Origin: CAIOHW01 sp964432565 | Lineage (GTDB): Bacteria > Bdellovibrionota > UBA1018 | Assembly: GCA_964432565.1 (NCBI GenBank) | Contig: CAYSOA010000050.1 | Coordinates: forward strand, 1-13,329 | Length of the DNA stretch: 13,329 nucleotides | Direction of reading: 5' to 3' | In this document: one piece after another, positions 1 to 7,630 of the stretch | How the letters are laid out: the number at the start of each line of letters is the position of its first letter | How positions within the stretch are numbered: position 1 is the stretch's first letter | The notes under the pieces: model-generated | The model's database searches: none | What the model was told of the DNA's origin: nothing | The model's input: the letters and a program-made list of their open reading frames with translations, nothing else | Made by a program: the position numbers and the translations under genes

Positions 1-17
1 GCGCAAACCGTTCCATC

Positions 18-779
18 TCAGGCCTTCACTTGGGCGCGGGCCAGCTCACGATTCAACAGCGTGATGTTGGTCAGCTTGATGCCCTTCGGACAGGCCGCTT
101 CGCAGGCACCGGTGTTCGAGCAGGCGCCAAACTTCTCGTGATCCATCTGCGCGACCATTCTTCGGGCACGCCGGGCACGCTCGGGCTGTCCCTGCGGCAG
201 GTGGGCCATCTGGCTGACCTTCGCGCTGACAAACAGCATGGCCGAGGCGTTCTTGCACGAAGCGACACAGGCGCCGCAACCGATGCAGGCGGCGGCGTCC
301 ATCGCGGCTTCGGCATCCTGCTGAGGAACCGGAATCGAGTTGGCCTCGGGAGCATTCCCGACGTTCGTTGAAACGTATCCGCCCGCAGCGATGATGCGAT
401 CGAAAGCCGAACGATCCACCACGAGATCCTTGATGACCGGAAAGGCTCGTGCACGCCACGGTTCGATGACGATCGTGTCGCCATCGTTGAAGTGCCGCAT
501 GTGGAGCTGACAAGCCGTCGTGCGAGGCATGTCGCCGTGGGCGCAGCCATTGATCATCATGGCGCAGGAACCGCAGATGCCCTCGCGACAGTCGTGCTCG
601 AAAGCCACGGGCTCTTCGCCCTTTCGGATGAGCTGCTCATTCAAGACATCCAGCATCTCGAGAAACGAGGCGGCCTGGCTCACTCCCTCGACCGTGTAGT
701 CTGCAAAGCGGCCCGCGTCCTTAGCGTTCTTCTGGCGCCACACCTTCAACTGCAGGGTCATTCCCTTGGACGTAGTCAT
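18..779 (-). CDS. sdhB: Succinate dehydrogenase/fumarate reductase iron-sulfur subunit
   Basis: This 253-aa protein carries electrons between the flavoprotein and the membrane cytochrome of complex II. Cys64, Cys69, Cys72 and Cys90 are placed as the N-terminal [2Fe-2S] ligands (motif CREGICGSC). Cys165, Cys168 and Cys171 with Cys230 fit the [4Fe-4S] site, and Cys175, Cys220 and Cys226 fit the [3Fe-4S] site. The spacing between the third and fourth [2Fe-2S] cysteines and the TACQLHMR segment match the type-B (menaquinone-linked) family. The ATG is preceded by AAGGA about nine bases upstream. It is the last gene of sdhCAB, 31 bases after sdhA, and ends 17 bases from the window edge. Direction in the cell (succinate oxidation or fumarate reduction) cannot be decided from sequence. 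Confidence 0.97.
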   Translation of the reverse strand: MTTSKGMTLQLKVWRQKNAKDAGRFADYTVEGVSQAASFLEMLDVLNEQLIRKGEEPVAFEHDCREGICGSCAMMINGCAHGDMPRTTACQLHMRHFNDGDTIVIEPWRARAFPVIKDLVVDRSAFDRIIAAGGYVSTNVGNAPEANSIPVPQQDAEAAMDAAACIGCGACVASCKNASAMLFVSAKVSQMAHLPQGQPERARRARRMVAQMDHEKFGACSNTGACEAACPKGIKLTNITLLNRELARAQVKA

Positions 780-810
780 GATCGTCTTTCCTTATTTGTA
801 GCTGCTCGTT

Positions 811-2736
811 TCACTTGTAGCTGCGCTGAGCGAGGTGAATATTTTCAAACTTCAGCTCTTCCTGATGGCGAAGCGGAGTCTTGCCGTCACCCTGATACTC
901 CCAGGCCGCCACATGGGTGAACTTCTCGTCATTGCGAAGCGCCTCGCCTTCTGGTGTCTGGTACTCCTCACGAAAGTGCCCGCCACAGGATTCCTCGCGC
1001 TCGAGCGCATCACGGCACATGAGTTCACCGAGTTCGAGGAAGTCGGCCACGCGGCCGGCCTTCTCAAGCTCCTGATTGAGCTCGTCCCCCGTGCCAGGAA
1101 CAAAGAGATCCGACCAGAACTCCTCGCGAAGCTTCTGAATGTCGGCGATCGCCTTCGTCAGACCATCACGATTGCGAGCCATGCCGCACTCATCCCACAT
1201 GATCTTGCCGAGGCGACGATGGAAGGAATCCGCCGTCTGCTTGCCCTTGATGGAAAGGAACTTGTCCACGCGTCCCTTCACGTCAGCGAGCGCTGCCCTG
1301 CAGGCATCGTGGTCAGCCGCCACCGGAGCGAGCTTGTCGCCGCCCAGATAGTTGGCAATCGAGTACGGCACGACGAAGTACCCGTCGGCAAGTCCCTGCA
1401 TCAGCGCTGAAGCGCCAAGTCGGTTCGCACCATGGTCGGAAAAGTTGGCCTCACCGATGACGAACAGTCCCGGGATCGTGCTCTGGAGGTTGTAGTCCAC
1501 CCAGAGTCCGCCCATCGTGTAGTGGACGGCGGGATAAATGCGCATCGGCACTTCGTACGGATCATCACCGGTAATCTTTTCGTACATTTCGAAGAGGTTG
1601 CCGTACTTCTTGGCCACACCCTCTTTTCCGATGCGCTTCACCGCATCGCCAAAATCGAGATACACGGCCAAACCGGTTTCGCCGACGCCGTGCCCTTTGT
1701 CGCACATGGCCTTGGCAGCCCGCGATGCCACGTCACGAGGAACGAGGTTACCGAATGCCGGATAGATGCGCTCGAGGTAGTAATCCCGCTCGGCTTCCGG
1801 AATGTCCCTGGGAGGACGCTTGTCGCCCTTGGCCTTCGGAACCCAGACGCGCCCGTCGTTTCGGAGCGACTCGGACATGAGCGTCAGTTTCGACTGGTAG
1901 TCACCCGAAACCGGAACACACGTCGGGTGAATCTGCGTGAAACAAGGATTTCCGAAGAAGGCGCCCTTTTTGTAGGCCCGCCAAGCCGCCGTGCAGTTGG
2001 ATTTCTTGGCGTTGGTCGACAGGTAAAACACATTCCCGTAGCCGCCCGTTCCAAGCACCACCACATCCGCCGTGTGAGTGGAGATTTCGCCCGTGCGCAG
2101 GTTGCGCACCACGATTCCGCGAGCCTTGCCGTCGACGAGCACGACATCGAGCATCTCGTGGTAAGCGAAAAGCTCGACGTTCTTTTCTTCCACCTGACGC
2201 ATCAACGAGCCGTAGGCGCCGAGCAGAAGCTGCTGTCCTGTCTGGCCCCGAGCGTAGAACGTGCGCTGAAGCTGGGCCCCACCGAAGGAACGATTCGAGA
2301 GGTAGCCCGAGTACTCGCGCGCGAAGGGAACACCCTGGGCTGCGCACTGATCGATGATGTTCACCGATACTTCGGCAAGGCGGTAAACATTAGCTTCGCG
2401 AGCGCGAAAGTCGCCACCCTTGATCGTGTCGTAAAACAGCCGATAGATCGAATCACCATCGTTCTGGTAGTTCTTGGCGGCGTTGATGCCCCCCTGCGCC
2501 GCAATCGAGTGCGCGCGACGCGGACTGTCGTGGTAGACGAAAAGTTTCACGCGATATCCCGCTTCCCCGAGCGAGGCGGCGGCCGCTCCGCCGGCAAGGC
2601 CGGCGCCCACCACGATCACCGTGTGCTTGCGACGGTTGGCCGGGTTGACGAGCTTGTTTTCAAACTTTCGCGTGGCCCACTTCTTATCGATCGGGCCAGA
2701 GGGAATCTTGGAGTCCAATTTGGGGTGCGTGCTCAT
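811..2736 (-). CDS. sdhA: Succinate dehydrogenase/fumarate reductase flavoprotein subunit
   Basis: The 641-aa flavoprotein interconverts succinate and fumarate with covalently bound FAD. An N-terminal dinucleotide-binding motif (VVGAGLAGG, about residues 42-50) is followed by the AHSIAAQGGINA segment, whose His76 is the expected FAD attachment site. The segment LVPRDVASRA holds the conserved catalytic Arg334, and GANRLGASALMQGLADG near the C-terminus closes the FAD site. Length and the segment RTFYARGQTGQQLL are typical of type-B enzymes with a di-heme cytochrome b anchor. The ATG lies three bases after the sdhC stop, and its ribosome binding site GGAGG sits in the last codons of sdhC, so translation is probably coupled. 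No truncation or missing catalytic residue is seen. Confidence 0.97.
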   Translation of the reverse strand: MSTHPKLDSKIPSGPIDKKWATRKFENKLVNPANRRKHTVIVVGAGLAGGAAAASLGEAGYRVKLFVYHDSPRRAHSIAAQGGINAAKNYQNDGDSIYRLFYDTIKGGDFRAREANVYRLAEVSVNIIDQCAAQGVPFAREYSGYLSNRSFGGAQLQRTFYARGQTGQQLLLGAYGSLMRQVEEKNVELFAYHEMLDVVLVDGKARGIVVRNLRTGEISTHTADVVVLGTGGYGNVFYLSTNAKKSNCTAAWRAYKKGAFFGNPCFTQIHPTCVPVSGDYQSKLTLMSESLRNDGRVWVPKAKGDKRPPRDIPEAERDYYLERIYPAFGNLVPRDVASRAAKAMCDKGHGVGETGLAVYLDFGDAVKRIGKEGVAKKYGNLFEMYEKITGDDPYEVPMRIYPAVHYTMGGLWVDYNLQSTIPGLFVIGEANFSDHGANRLGASALMQGLADGYFVVPYSIANYLGGDKLAPVAADHDACRAALADVKGRVDKFLSIKGKQTADSFHRRLGKIMWDECGMARNRDGLTKAIADIQKLREEFWSDLFVPGTGDELNQELEKAGRVADFLELGELMCRDALEREESCGGHFREEYQTPEGEALRNDEKFTHVAAWEYQGDGKTPLRHQEELKFENIHLAQRSYK

Positions 2737-2739
2737 CGA

Positions 2740-3572
2740 TCAACCTCCGAGTCCGAAGAAGTAAATGGCCACTGGCTGGGCGATGAATCCGCCTGCCACG
2801 AGAATGGCAAAGCCCCAGCCAATTCGCGTCAGCAGGGGGTGATTTGAAGCAAAAAGTCCCAGCGACTGAAAGGATGCCTTCACTCCATGACTGAGGTGAA
2901 GTCCCAGAATCAGCAGCGAGAGCAGGTACCAGCCGAGATAAAGCGGGTCCTGAAACTNNNNNNNNNNNNNNNNNNNNNNNNNNNNNNNNNNNNNNNNNNN
3001 NNNNNNNNNNNNNNNNNNNNNNNNNNNNNNNNNNNNNNNNNNNNNNNNNNNNNNNNNCCCAGAATCAGCAGCGAGAGCAGGTACCAGCCGAGATAAAGCG
3101 GGTCCTGAAACTTCTCGATGACCAGGGTATAGATGTCGCGCATTTCGACGCCATCGACCGTGGTGAGATAGATCTCACCGAACTTGAACGACTGAAGGTG
3201 CAGTACCACGAAGGCCAGTAGGAGCGCCCCAGAGAGGATGGCCGTCTTTGCCGCGAAGCTCGTCTTCTTCACCCCGAACGCCGACTTGGCATATCCTACG
3301 GGACGCGCGGCGCGATTCGCACGCGTGAGCTGCACGGTGAGAATGATGTGAATCAGGAAGAAAGCCACGAGACCCGCTTCGGCGAGATAGATGGCTGGAT
3401 TGGAGATCAGCGCATGGCTGTACTTGTTATAGGCGTCAGGACCCACAAACAGCAGCAGGTTTCCCGCCATATGCGACAGGGTGAAGAGCGAGATCGCCAA
3501 CCCCGTCAAGCCGACCAGTTTCTTTTTTCCGATACTCGACCCCAGATAGGCCTTCCACGATGCCATCGCCAT
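2740..3572 (-). CDS. sdhC: Succinate dehydrogenase cytochrome b558-type membrane subunit (interrupted by an assembly gap)
   Basis: This membrane anchor carries heme b and the quinone site of complex II. As printed it breaks at the N run 2958-3057. Removing the Ns and one copy of the flanking 55-bp duplicate (155 bp) gives one continuous frame of 225 aa ending at a TGA at 2742-2740. The C-terminal part then reads HLSHGVKASFQSLG, a family signature, and ends in a fifth hydrophobic segment. His34, His75, His125 and His177 (or His174) lie in successive hydrophobic segments, as expected for two bis-His hemes; the exact ligand in the last helix is inferred. The HG motif at 177-178 has no Glu two residues before the His, unlike the proton-pathway Glu I recall from Wolinella FrdC. 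The first of two nearby ATGs is chosen because GAGG lies ten bases upstream. Confidence 0.92.
2903..3112. other. Artificial scaffold gap: 100 N flanked by identical 55-bp copies
   Basis: Positions 2903-2957 and 3058-3112 are identical over 55 bp and enclose exactly 100 N. Joining the two contigs through the shared 55 bp restores the sdhC reading frame (225 aa, whole number of codons). The N run is therefore almost certainly a scaffolder default placed between contigs that overlap by the assembly k-mer length. Confidence 0.93.
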
Positions 3573-3604
3573 AAAGAGTAAACCTCGATTTCGGGTGATA
3601 CCTC

Positions 3605-3633
3605 TTTATAGCCGCTCGTGGCGGCGGACTCAA
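3605..3633 (-). promoter_or_regulatory. Probable sigma-70 promoter of sdhCAB
   Basis: On the minus strand, TTGAGT (3633-3628) and TATAAA (3610-3605) are separated by exactly 17 bases. Each matches the consensus in five (-10) or four (-35) of six positions. The start of transcription would fall near 3598, leaving a leader of about 26 bases that contains the GAGG of sdhC. It lies in the 92-bp space between the HPt/CheW-like gene and sdhC, so sdhCAB can be transcribed independently of the upstream genes. Confidence 0.6.
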
Positions 3634-3664
3634 TGTCTGACTCATCTGCAGCCGGGATGCTGGC

Positions 3665-4354
3665 TCAGGCCGCCGAGGACGAACCCTGCTCCGACGACTT
3701 TTCTTCGGCCGAATAGACCAGTTCAAGTTCCTGCACCGGGACCACGATCTGTTGACCCGACTGGGTTCGAACCGCAATTCCGAAGCGCACCCCCTCGTGC
3801 GCAGGCCCCTGCGCGGGAATGACGGCAAGCAGCTCTCCCCTGACCGGAACGAGCGGTCTGGCTTGAACCTGAACTCCCGGAAGGAACTCCACGATGGAGG
3901 ACCACGGAAAGACCAGCTCTCGCCCACCCGAACGAGCCCGAACCGAGGCCGGATAATCGTCACGACCTGGGACCAGAACCCGGATCGTTCCCGTCCGCTC
4001 CGCAGACTGCTGCCAGGCACCGGCGAGCCCGACTCGAATGGCCTCCATCTCGCGTTCAAACTCCGGAAGCCAGGAGGCGGCCTCCACCCAATGATCCTTG
4101 ACGGCCAGGCGCCCTTCCATGTCGTGCAGACGTGCCGCGATCTGCGCGGCCATGGGGAGGCGGGCGGCCATGAGGCTGCAGGCCCCCTTGAAGGCATGAA
4201 TGCAGCGATAAAAATCGAGAAGCGGCGAGGGATCGGCATGGAGCTCACGCCCATTGCGAACCCACTCCCCGGCCAGGGACAGGTGATGACGGGCTTCGCC
4301 CAGCCAGCGGGGAGAATCCGAAAGTAGAAGCTCTAAAAGTCGATCCGGAGACAT
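3665..4354 (-). CDS. Small HPt plus CheW-like domain protein without kinase domain
   Basis: The start is set at the ATG 4354 (229 aa), which has GAGGG five bases upstream, rather than an in-frame TTG 12 bases earlier that lacks a usable site. Residues about 1-110 are helical and contain IHAFKGACSL with His53, Lys56 and Gly57, the HxxKG signature of histidine phosphotransfer (HPt) domains such as CheA P1. Residues about 125-215 are beta-rich; GRELVFPWSSIVEFLPG and the later LVPVRGELLAVIP resemble the CheW/CheA-P5 fold. No signal peptide, membrane segment, dimerisation domain or HATPase motif is present, so it is not a complete CheA. It follows the 177-aa lipoprotein gene by 47 bases. A role as phosphotransfer partner or scaffold is inference; the CheW resemblance is weaker than the HPt one. 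Confidence 0.7.
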   Translation of the reverse strand: MSPDRLLELLLSDSPRWLGEARHHLSLAGEWVRNGRELHADPSPLLDFYRCIHAFKGACSLMAARLPMAAQIAARLHDMEGRLAVKDHWVEAASWLPEFEREMEAIRVGLAGAWQQSAERTGTIRVLVPGRDDYPASVRARSGGRELVFPWSSIVEFLPGVQVQARPLVPVRGELLAVIPAQGPAHEGVRFGIAVRTQSGQQIVVPVQELELVYSAEEKSSEQGSSSAA

Positions 4355-4378
4355 GAGGGCCCTCAAATCTCCGGATCG
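4341..4378. promoter_or_regulatory. 38-bp quasi-palindrome over the start of the HPt/CheW-like gene
   Basis: Arms CGATCCGGAGA (4341-4351) and TCTCCGGATCG (4368-4378) are exact reverse complements. Between them lies the perfect 12-bp palindrome TGAGGGCCCTCA (4354-4365), on the same centre (4359/4360). Only two of 19 symmetric positions fail to pair. In the minus-strand RNA the GAGGG ribosome binding site and the AUG at 4354 fall inside the hairpin. Translational masking is one reading; a protein operator or a transcription attenuator (ACTTTTA follows the last arm) are alternatives. Confidence 0.75.
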
Positions 4379-4401
4379 GCTGTTTCTAAAGAAAACCCGA
4401 G

Positions 4402-4935
4402 TTATTTCTTGGGGACCACCCGTTCGAGCTCGAGCAGCCTCGAGTCGCCGGGACAGCCGCCGTTGAAACTCTGACTCACAGTGTCAATCAAGACCTGCCC
4501 CCGGTCACAGTGTCGAGCGAGGATGACCGGCACCGGACGGCGTCCAGGAGTCTTCGCTGCCATCCGGGTGTAGACCACTTCGGCCTCGAACCCGACAAAC
4601 CCGAACTCCTCGCGCCGCGTCTCGACCAGCGGACGAACCCAGAAGACCTCAAACTGGTTGCCCTCGATCGACCGCATGTAGATGGCCGACTTCCCGACGA
4701 GCAGATCCTTGATGCCGGCCTTGGCCGTCGAGAACTGCTCCAGCGAACCATCGGGCCGAATCCACGCGCCCTTGCTCGACGAGAGCTGGACCTGAAAGCC
4801 GGAGGAGGCATCGGCGAACGTTCCCCGATAGGCCGAGGGAATCTGCACGCAGGCCCCTGCCATCAGGGCTAGGCCGGCCACCAGCCCCCGAGCCATCCAT
4901 CTTTTCACCTGAACTGTCTTTTGGATCGAATTCAT
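4402..4935 (-). CDS. Putative lipoprotein of unknown function
   Basis: A 177-aa protein I do not recognise. The N-terminus has basic residues (KR at 11-12, R16), a hydrophobic stretch GLVAGLALMAGA and Cys29, read as a lipobox AGAC; Ala at -3 is less usual than Leu/Val, so lipidation is likely but not certain. The residue after Cys29 is Val, not an Asp retention signal. The mature part looks beta-rich and has two more cysteines (Cys143, Cys161) that could form a disulfide. The ATG is supported by AGGAG nine bases upstream. It starts 15 bases after the stop of the 818-aa exported protein, so the two are very probably co-transcribed and act in the same compartment. Confidence 0.8.
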   Translation of the reverse strand: MNSIQKTVQVKRWMARGLVAGLALMAGACVQIPSAYRGTFADASSGFQVQLSSSKGAWIRPDGSLEQFSTAKAGIKDLLVGKSAIYMRSIEGNQFEVFWVRPLVETRREEFGFVGFEAEVVYTRMAAKTPGRRPVPVILARHCDRGQVLIDTVSQSFNGGCPGDSRLLELERVVPKK

Positions 4936-4950
4936 GACCGTCGACTCCTC

Positions 4951-7562
4951 TTAAATGCTGGCCTGATGGATGACCACCGGCACTCCGTTTTCACGAATCT
5001 CGAGTTCCACGGTTCCTGCAGAGACCCCCTCTGGCATCACTACCGGAATCACGAAACGCACCTTCTCGCCTCGCTCAAGCGGCAGCAAGAACTGCGGATT
5101 GAAGCCGATCCAGCGAGCCTCGGGAATGACCTTTCCGTTGGCATCCAGCACCCGGGCGTAAAGCTCAAGTGCCCCAAAAACCAGACGCGAGCTGACGTTG
5201 CGCACCTCGTAGTTCAGCCGCGTGACGCCAGCTCGCCTGAGGGATGCGGATCCGTCGAGCAGCTTCACGCGATAATCGTTCACCACCGGAACCGATCCGC
5301 TGAAGTCCTTCACCGTCAGGCGCTTGCGCGATCCGTCGGTGGCCAGAATGGCCAGCGGAAGCTGTGGTGAATCCTGGTCGCTTCGCCCCACGACCCGGAA
5401 TGTCGCAAGACGCTCTTCACCCGGAGCCAGCGCTCCCACTTCATCGACAGCCTGCCGAATCTGAATCTGCCGGCTATCCGAGCGAAGTTCGAGGCGAATC
5501 GGCCCATTGATGGGCTGGCTCGAGTTGTTGCGGATTCGCACTTTGAGGGTCGACTCCAGTCCCTCACGAATCGTCGGACGCTCGGCAAACTCGATCGTCG
5601 CTCGATTGCGAACATCGAAGCGATAGCTCTTCGTGCCAAGCAGGCTTCCCTTCCAGAACACACGAACCGTGGCGGTCACGCTCTGGTTGAGGGCCGATTC
5701 CGAAACGATGACCGGAATAGCGCCACTCACTCGAATCGCTCCGCGCGCCGGCATCTTCGCCGAAGCGACATCCACCTTGCGAAGCGGCAGAAGCCCGTTC
5801 CCAGAAGTCTCGACCTCAAACTTCAGATCGGATGCTGAAAGTTCGGAGTCTGCGAAATTGCGCACGAAGAACCAGAACCCGAGTGTCTCACCCGGCTCGA
5901 TCACCGAGTCTTCAAACTGCTCCCGAAACCCTGATTCCATGAAGCGAACGGGGTTGGCCTCGAAAACCGCCGTTTCGTCGCGAACACCGCGGTCGAACTC
6001 AACCTGGGCGAAGCCCGGGTAGCTGCGCTCATAGGCGGCGCTTTCGGCCTGCGCATAGCCTGCTCGGTAGAGCTCATTCACGCGCTCACCGTAGGCAGAG
6101 AGACGAAATTCCTCGTAGGCCGTTGCGTAATAACCGGCATAACGAAACTGATAGGTCTGCTCGCTCATTCGCTGAAAGGCCGGGTCGTAACCCAGGCGAT
6201 ACGCCACGGCGTAGGCCCGATCGAACGACTCGCGATACGCGCGGCGATAGCCTTCGTCGCGTCCCCGCCGAAACTCGTTGCGAACATCCACTCGCTCGGC
6301 CTCGCGGCATCCCTGTTCACGCCCCTGCGGCTCTCCCACATCTTCGCCCCTGCGAAACTCCGAGGAATACGAAGACTGAAAGCCCGACTGGTAGCCCGAA
6401 CGATATCCCTGCGAATACGCCTGACGAAGCTGCGGATCCGAGTAGCGACCTCGCTCACGGGCGTAACGATAGTCGGGAGTTGCCGAACCGCGTGACAGGG
6501 CTGCCACTCCGTGAAGCAACGAGGCCACTGACATGGCGGAAGACGGGCTTGAACGGGAAGACAGGTTCGAACGGGCGGGCGGGGCCGAGAGATTCTCGCC
6601 CACCTCTTCGCTGACGGGCTCGTTCAGGCGTGAAGTGCGATAGGCCTCGCGTCCGCGGGGATACTCGACCTGAGTCGCTTTAGACTGGGCTCGCGCCACG
6701 CCGGCAGAGTCGCCTTCGCGGGCTCCGCGCTCGTAGGAATCGGTGGCTTCGGCTTCACGACGACCCTGCTCGGTGGCCGGAGCGGCAGCAGCAGCTCGGG
6801 CATCAAAATTGGCTCGACGATCTCCATCGGCTTCTCCATCGCGGGCACCAACGACCTGCCCCTGAGAAAACCCCTGAAGCTGGCCCTGGGTCTGCCCTTC
6901 ACGAGAACCGTCGCGCTGTCCTTCGAGATAGCCTCGGTCGTAAAAGTCCCGTCGGCGCTGCTCGACGCAGCGATCATAACCTTGGCGATAACCGTTCTGA
7001 CGCCCCGCCTGAATGCCCGCGTCCCAGCCCCTCTCACGGCCCTCACGGGCGCCATCGGGGTTGCCGTCATTGCGGCCATCCGCGCGGGCCGCTTCCAGCT
7101 CTGCTGAGGAAGGTCCGGTCGGTTCTGGCCGAGGATCTGGACGGGGCTCCGGCGTGGGTTCTGGCCGAGGACGATCGGGCCGCTCCGGACGATCCGCCCC
7201 GGGAGTTCCGGGCTCAGGACGAGGTCGCTCGCGTCCCTCATCGTCACGCCCCCCTTCTCGGTCACGGCCTCCACGCCCCTCACCCGACCTCTCGGTCGCA
7301 GCCGCCTCGGCAGCAAACGCAGCCACAGGAGNNNNNNNNNNNNNNNNNNNNNNNNNNNNNNNNNNNNNNNNNNNNNNNNNNNNNNNNNNNNNNNNNNNNN
7401 NNNNNNNNNNNNNNNNNNNNNNNNNNNNNNNCCCTCACCCGACCTCTCGGTCGCAGCCGCCTCGGCAGCAAACGCAGCCACAGGAGCGACCTGCGCGATT
7501 TGAGAGAATATCAGAGCACTGGCCAGCCAACGACGGGGGGAACGGTTCAAGTTTCGCTTCAT
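4951..7562 (-). CDS. Exported 818-aa protein with tetrad (GxxxG, aromatic-xxx) repeats and three beta-sandwich repeats
   Basis: After collapsing the artificial gap the frame is continuous from ATG 7562 (GAGG five bases upstream) to TAA 4951. Residues 1-33 form a signal peptide (basic KRNLNRSPRR, then a hydrophobic stretch, cleavage near AFA). Residues 41-100 are an Arg/Pro/Glu/Asp-rich linker. At residues 111-195, 19 of 22 positions at exact 4-residue spacing are Gly, bounded by Ala107 and Ala199. At 331-351 six aromatics occur every fourth residue, each preceded by a mostly small residue. At 387-463, 16 of 20 fourth positions are Tyr/Phe. Residues about 485-818 hold three beta-rich units with an RN motif at 516, 626 and 736, exactly 110 apart, resembling CARDB-type Ig-like domains. 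Function is unknown; an extracytoplasmic scaffold or adhesin is a guess. It heads a cluster with a lipoprotein and the HPt/CheW-like gene. Confidence 0.9.
7277..7486. other. Second artificial scaffold gap: 100 N flanked by identical 55-bp copies
   Basis: Positions 7277-7331 and 7432-7486 are identical over 55 bp and enclose exactly 100 N, the same geometry as the gap in sdhC. Collapsing 155 bp joins the signal peptide to the rest of the 818-aa exported protein in one frame. An apparent GTG start at 7326 is created only by this gap. Confidence 0.93.
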
Positions 7563-7565
7563 CGG

Positions 7566-7583
7566 ATCCTCAACTTTGAGGAT
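7566..7583. promoter_or_regulatory. Perfect inverted repeat covering the ribosome binding site of the 818-aa gene
   Basis: ATCCTCAA (7566-7573) and TTGAGGAT (7576-7583) are exact reverse complements separated by two bases. The minus-strand copy of the first arm contains the GAGG ribosome binding site of the gene starting at 7562. In RNA it could form a seven-pair stem with a four-base loop hiding that site; as DNA it could be an operator. Confidence 0.55.
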
Positions 7584-7630
7584 GCCGGGCAGCAATCTTT
7601 GTGCCGGTTCGAATCTGAACTGAACTCGGA

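Noticed and set aside
795..824. Repeat TTGTAGCTGC occurring twice around the end of sdhA
   Set aside because: Two ten-base copies 19 bases apart at a gene end; probably a chance or old slippage duplication with no evident function.
1432..2847. Long plus-strand open frame opposite sdhA
   Set aside because: It is antisense to a clear SdhA, and its composition has no recognisable motif; it is a high-G+C shadow frame.
2903..3112. 55-bp direct repeat as a real duplication or target-site duplication of a mobile element
   Set aside because: Both N gaps show the same 55-bp, 100-N geometry, and collapsing either restores an intact gene; an assembly cause explains both.
3436..4254. Long minus-strand frame overlapping sdhC and the HPt/CheW-like gene
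   Set aside because: Arg/Ser/Pro-rich composition typical of an out-of-frame reading, and it overlaps two supported genes.
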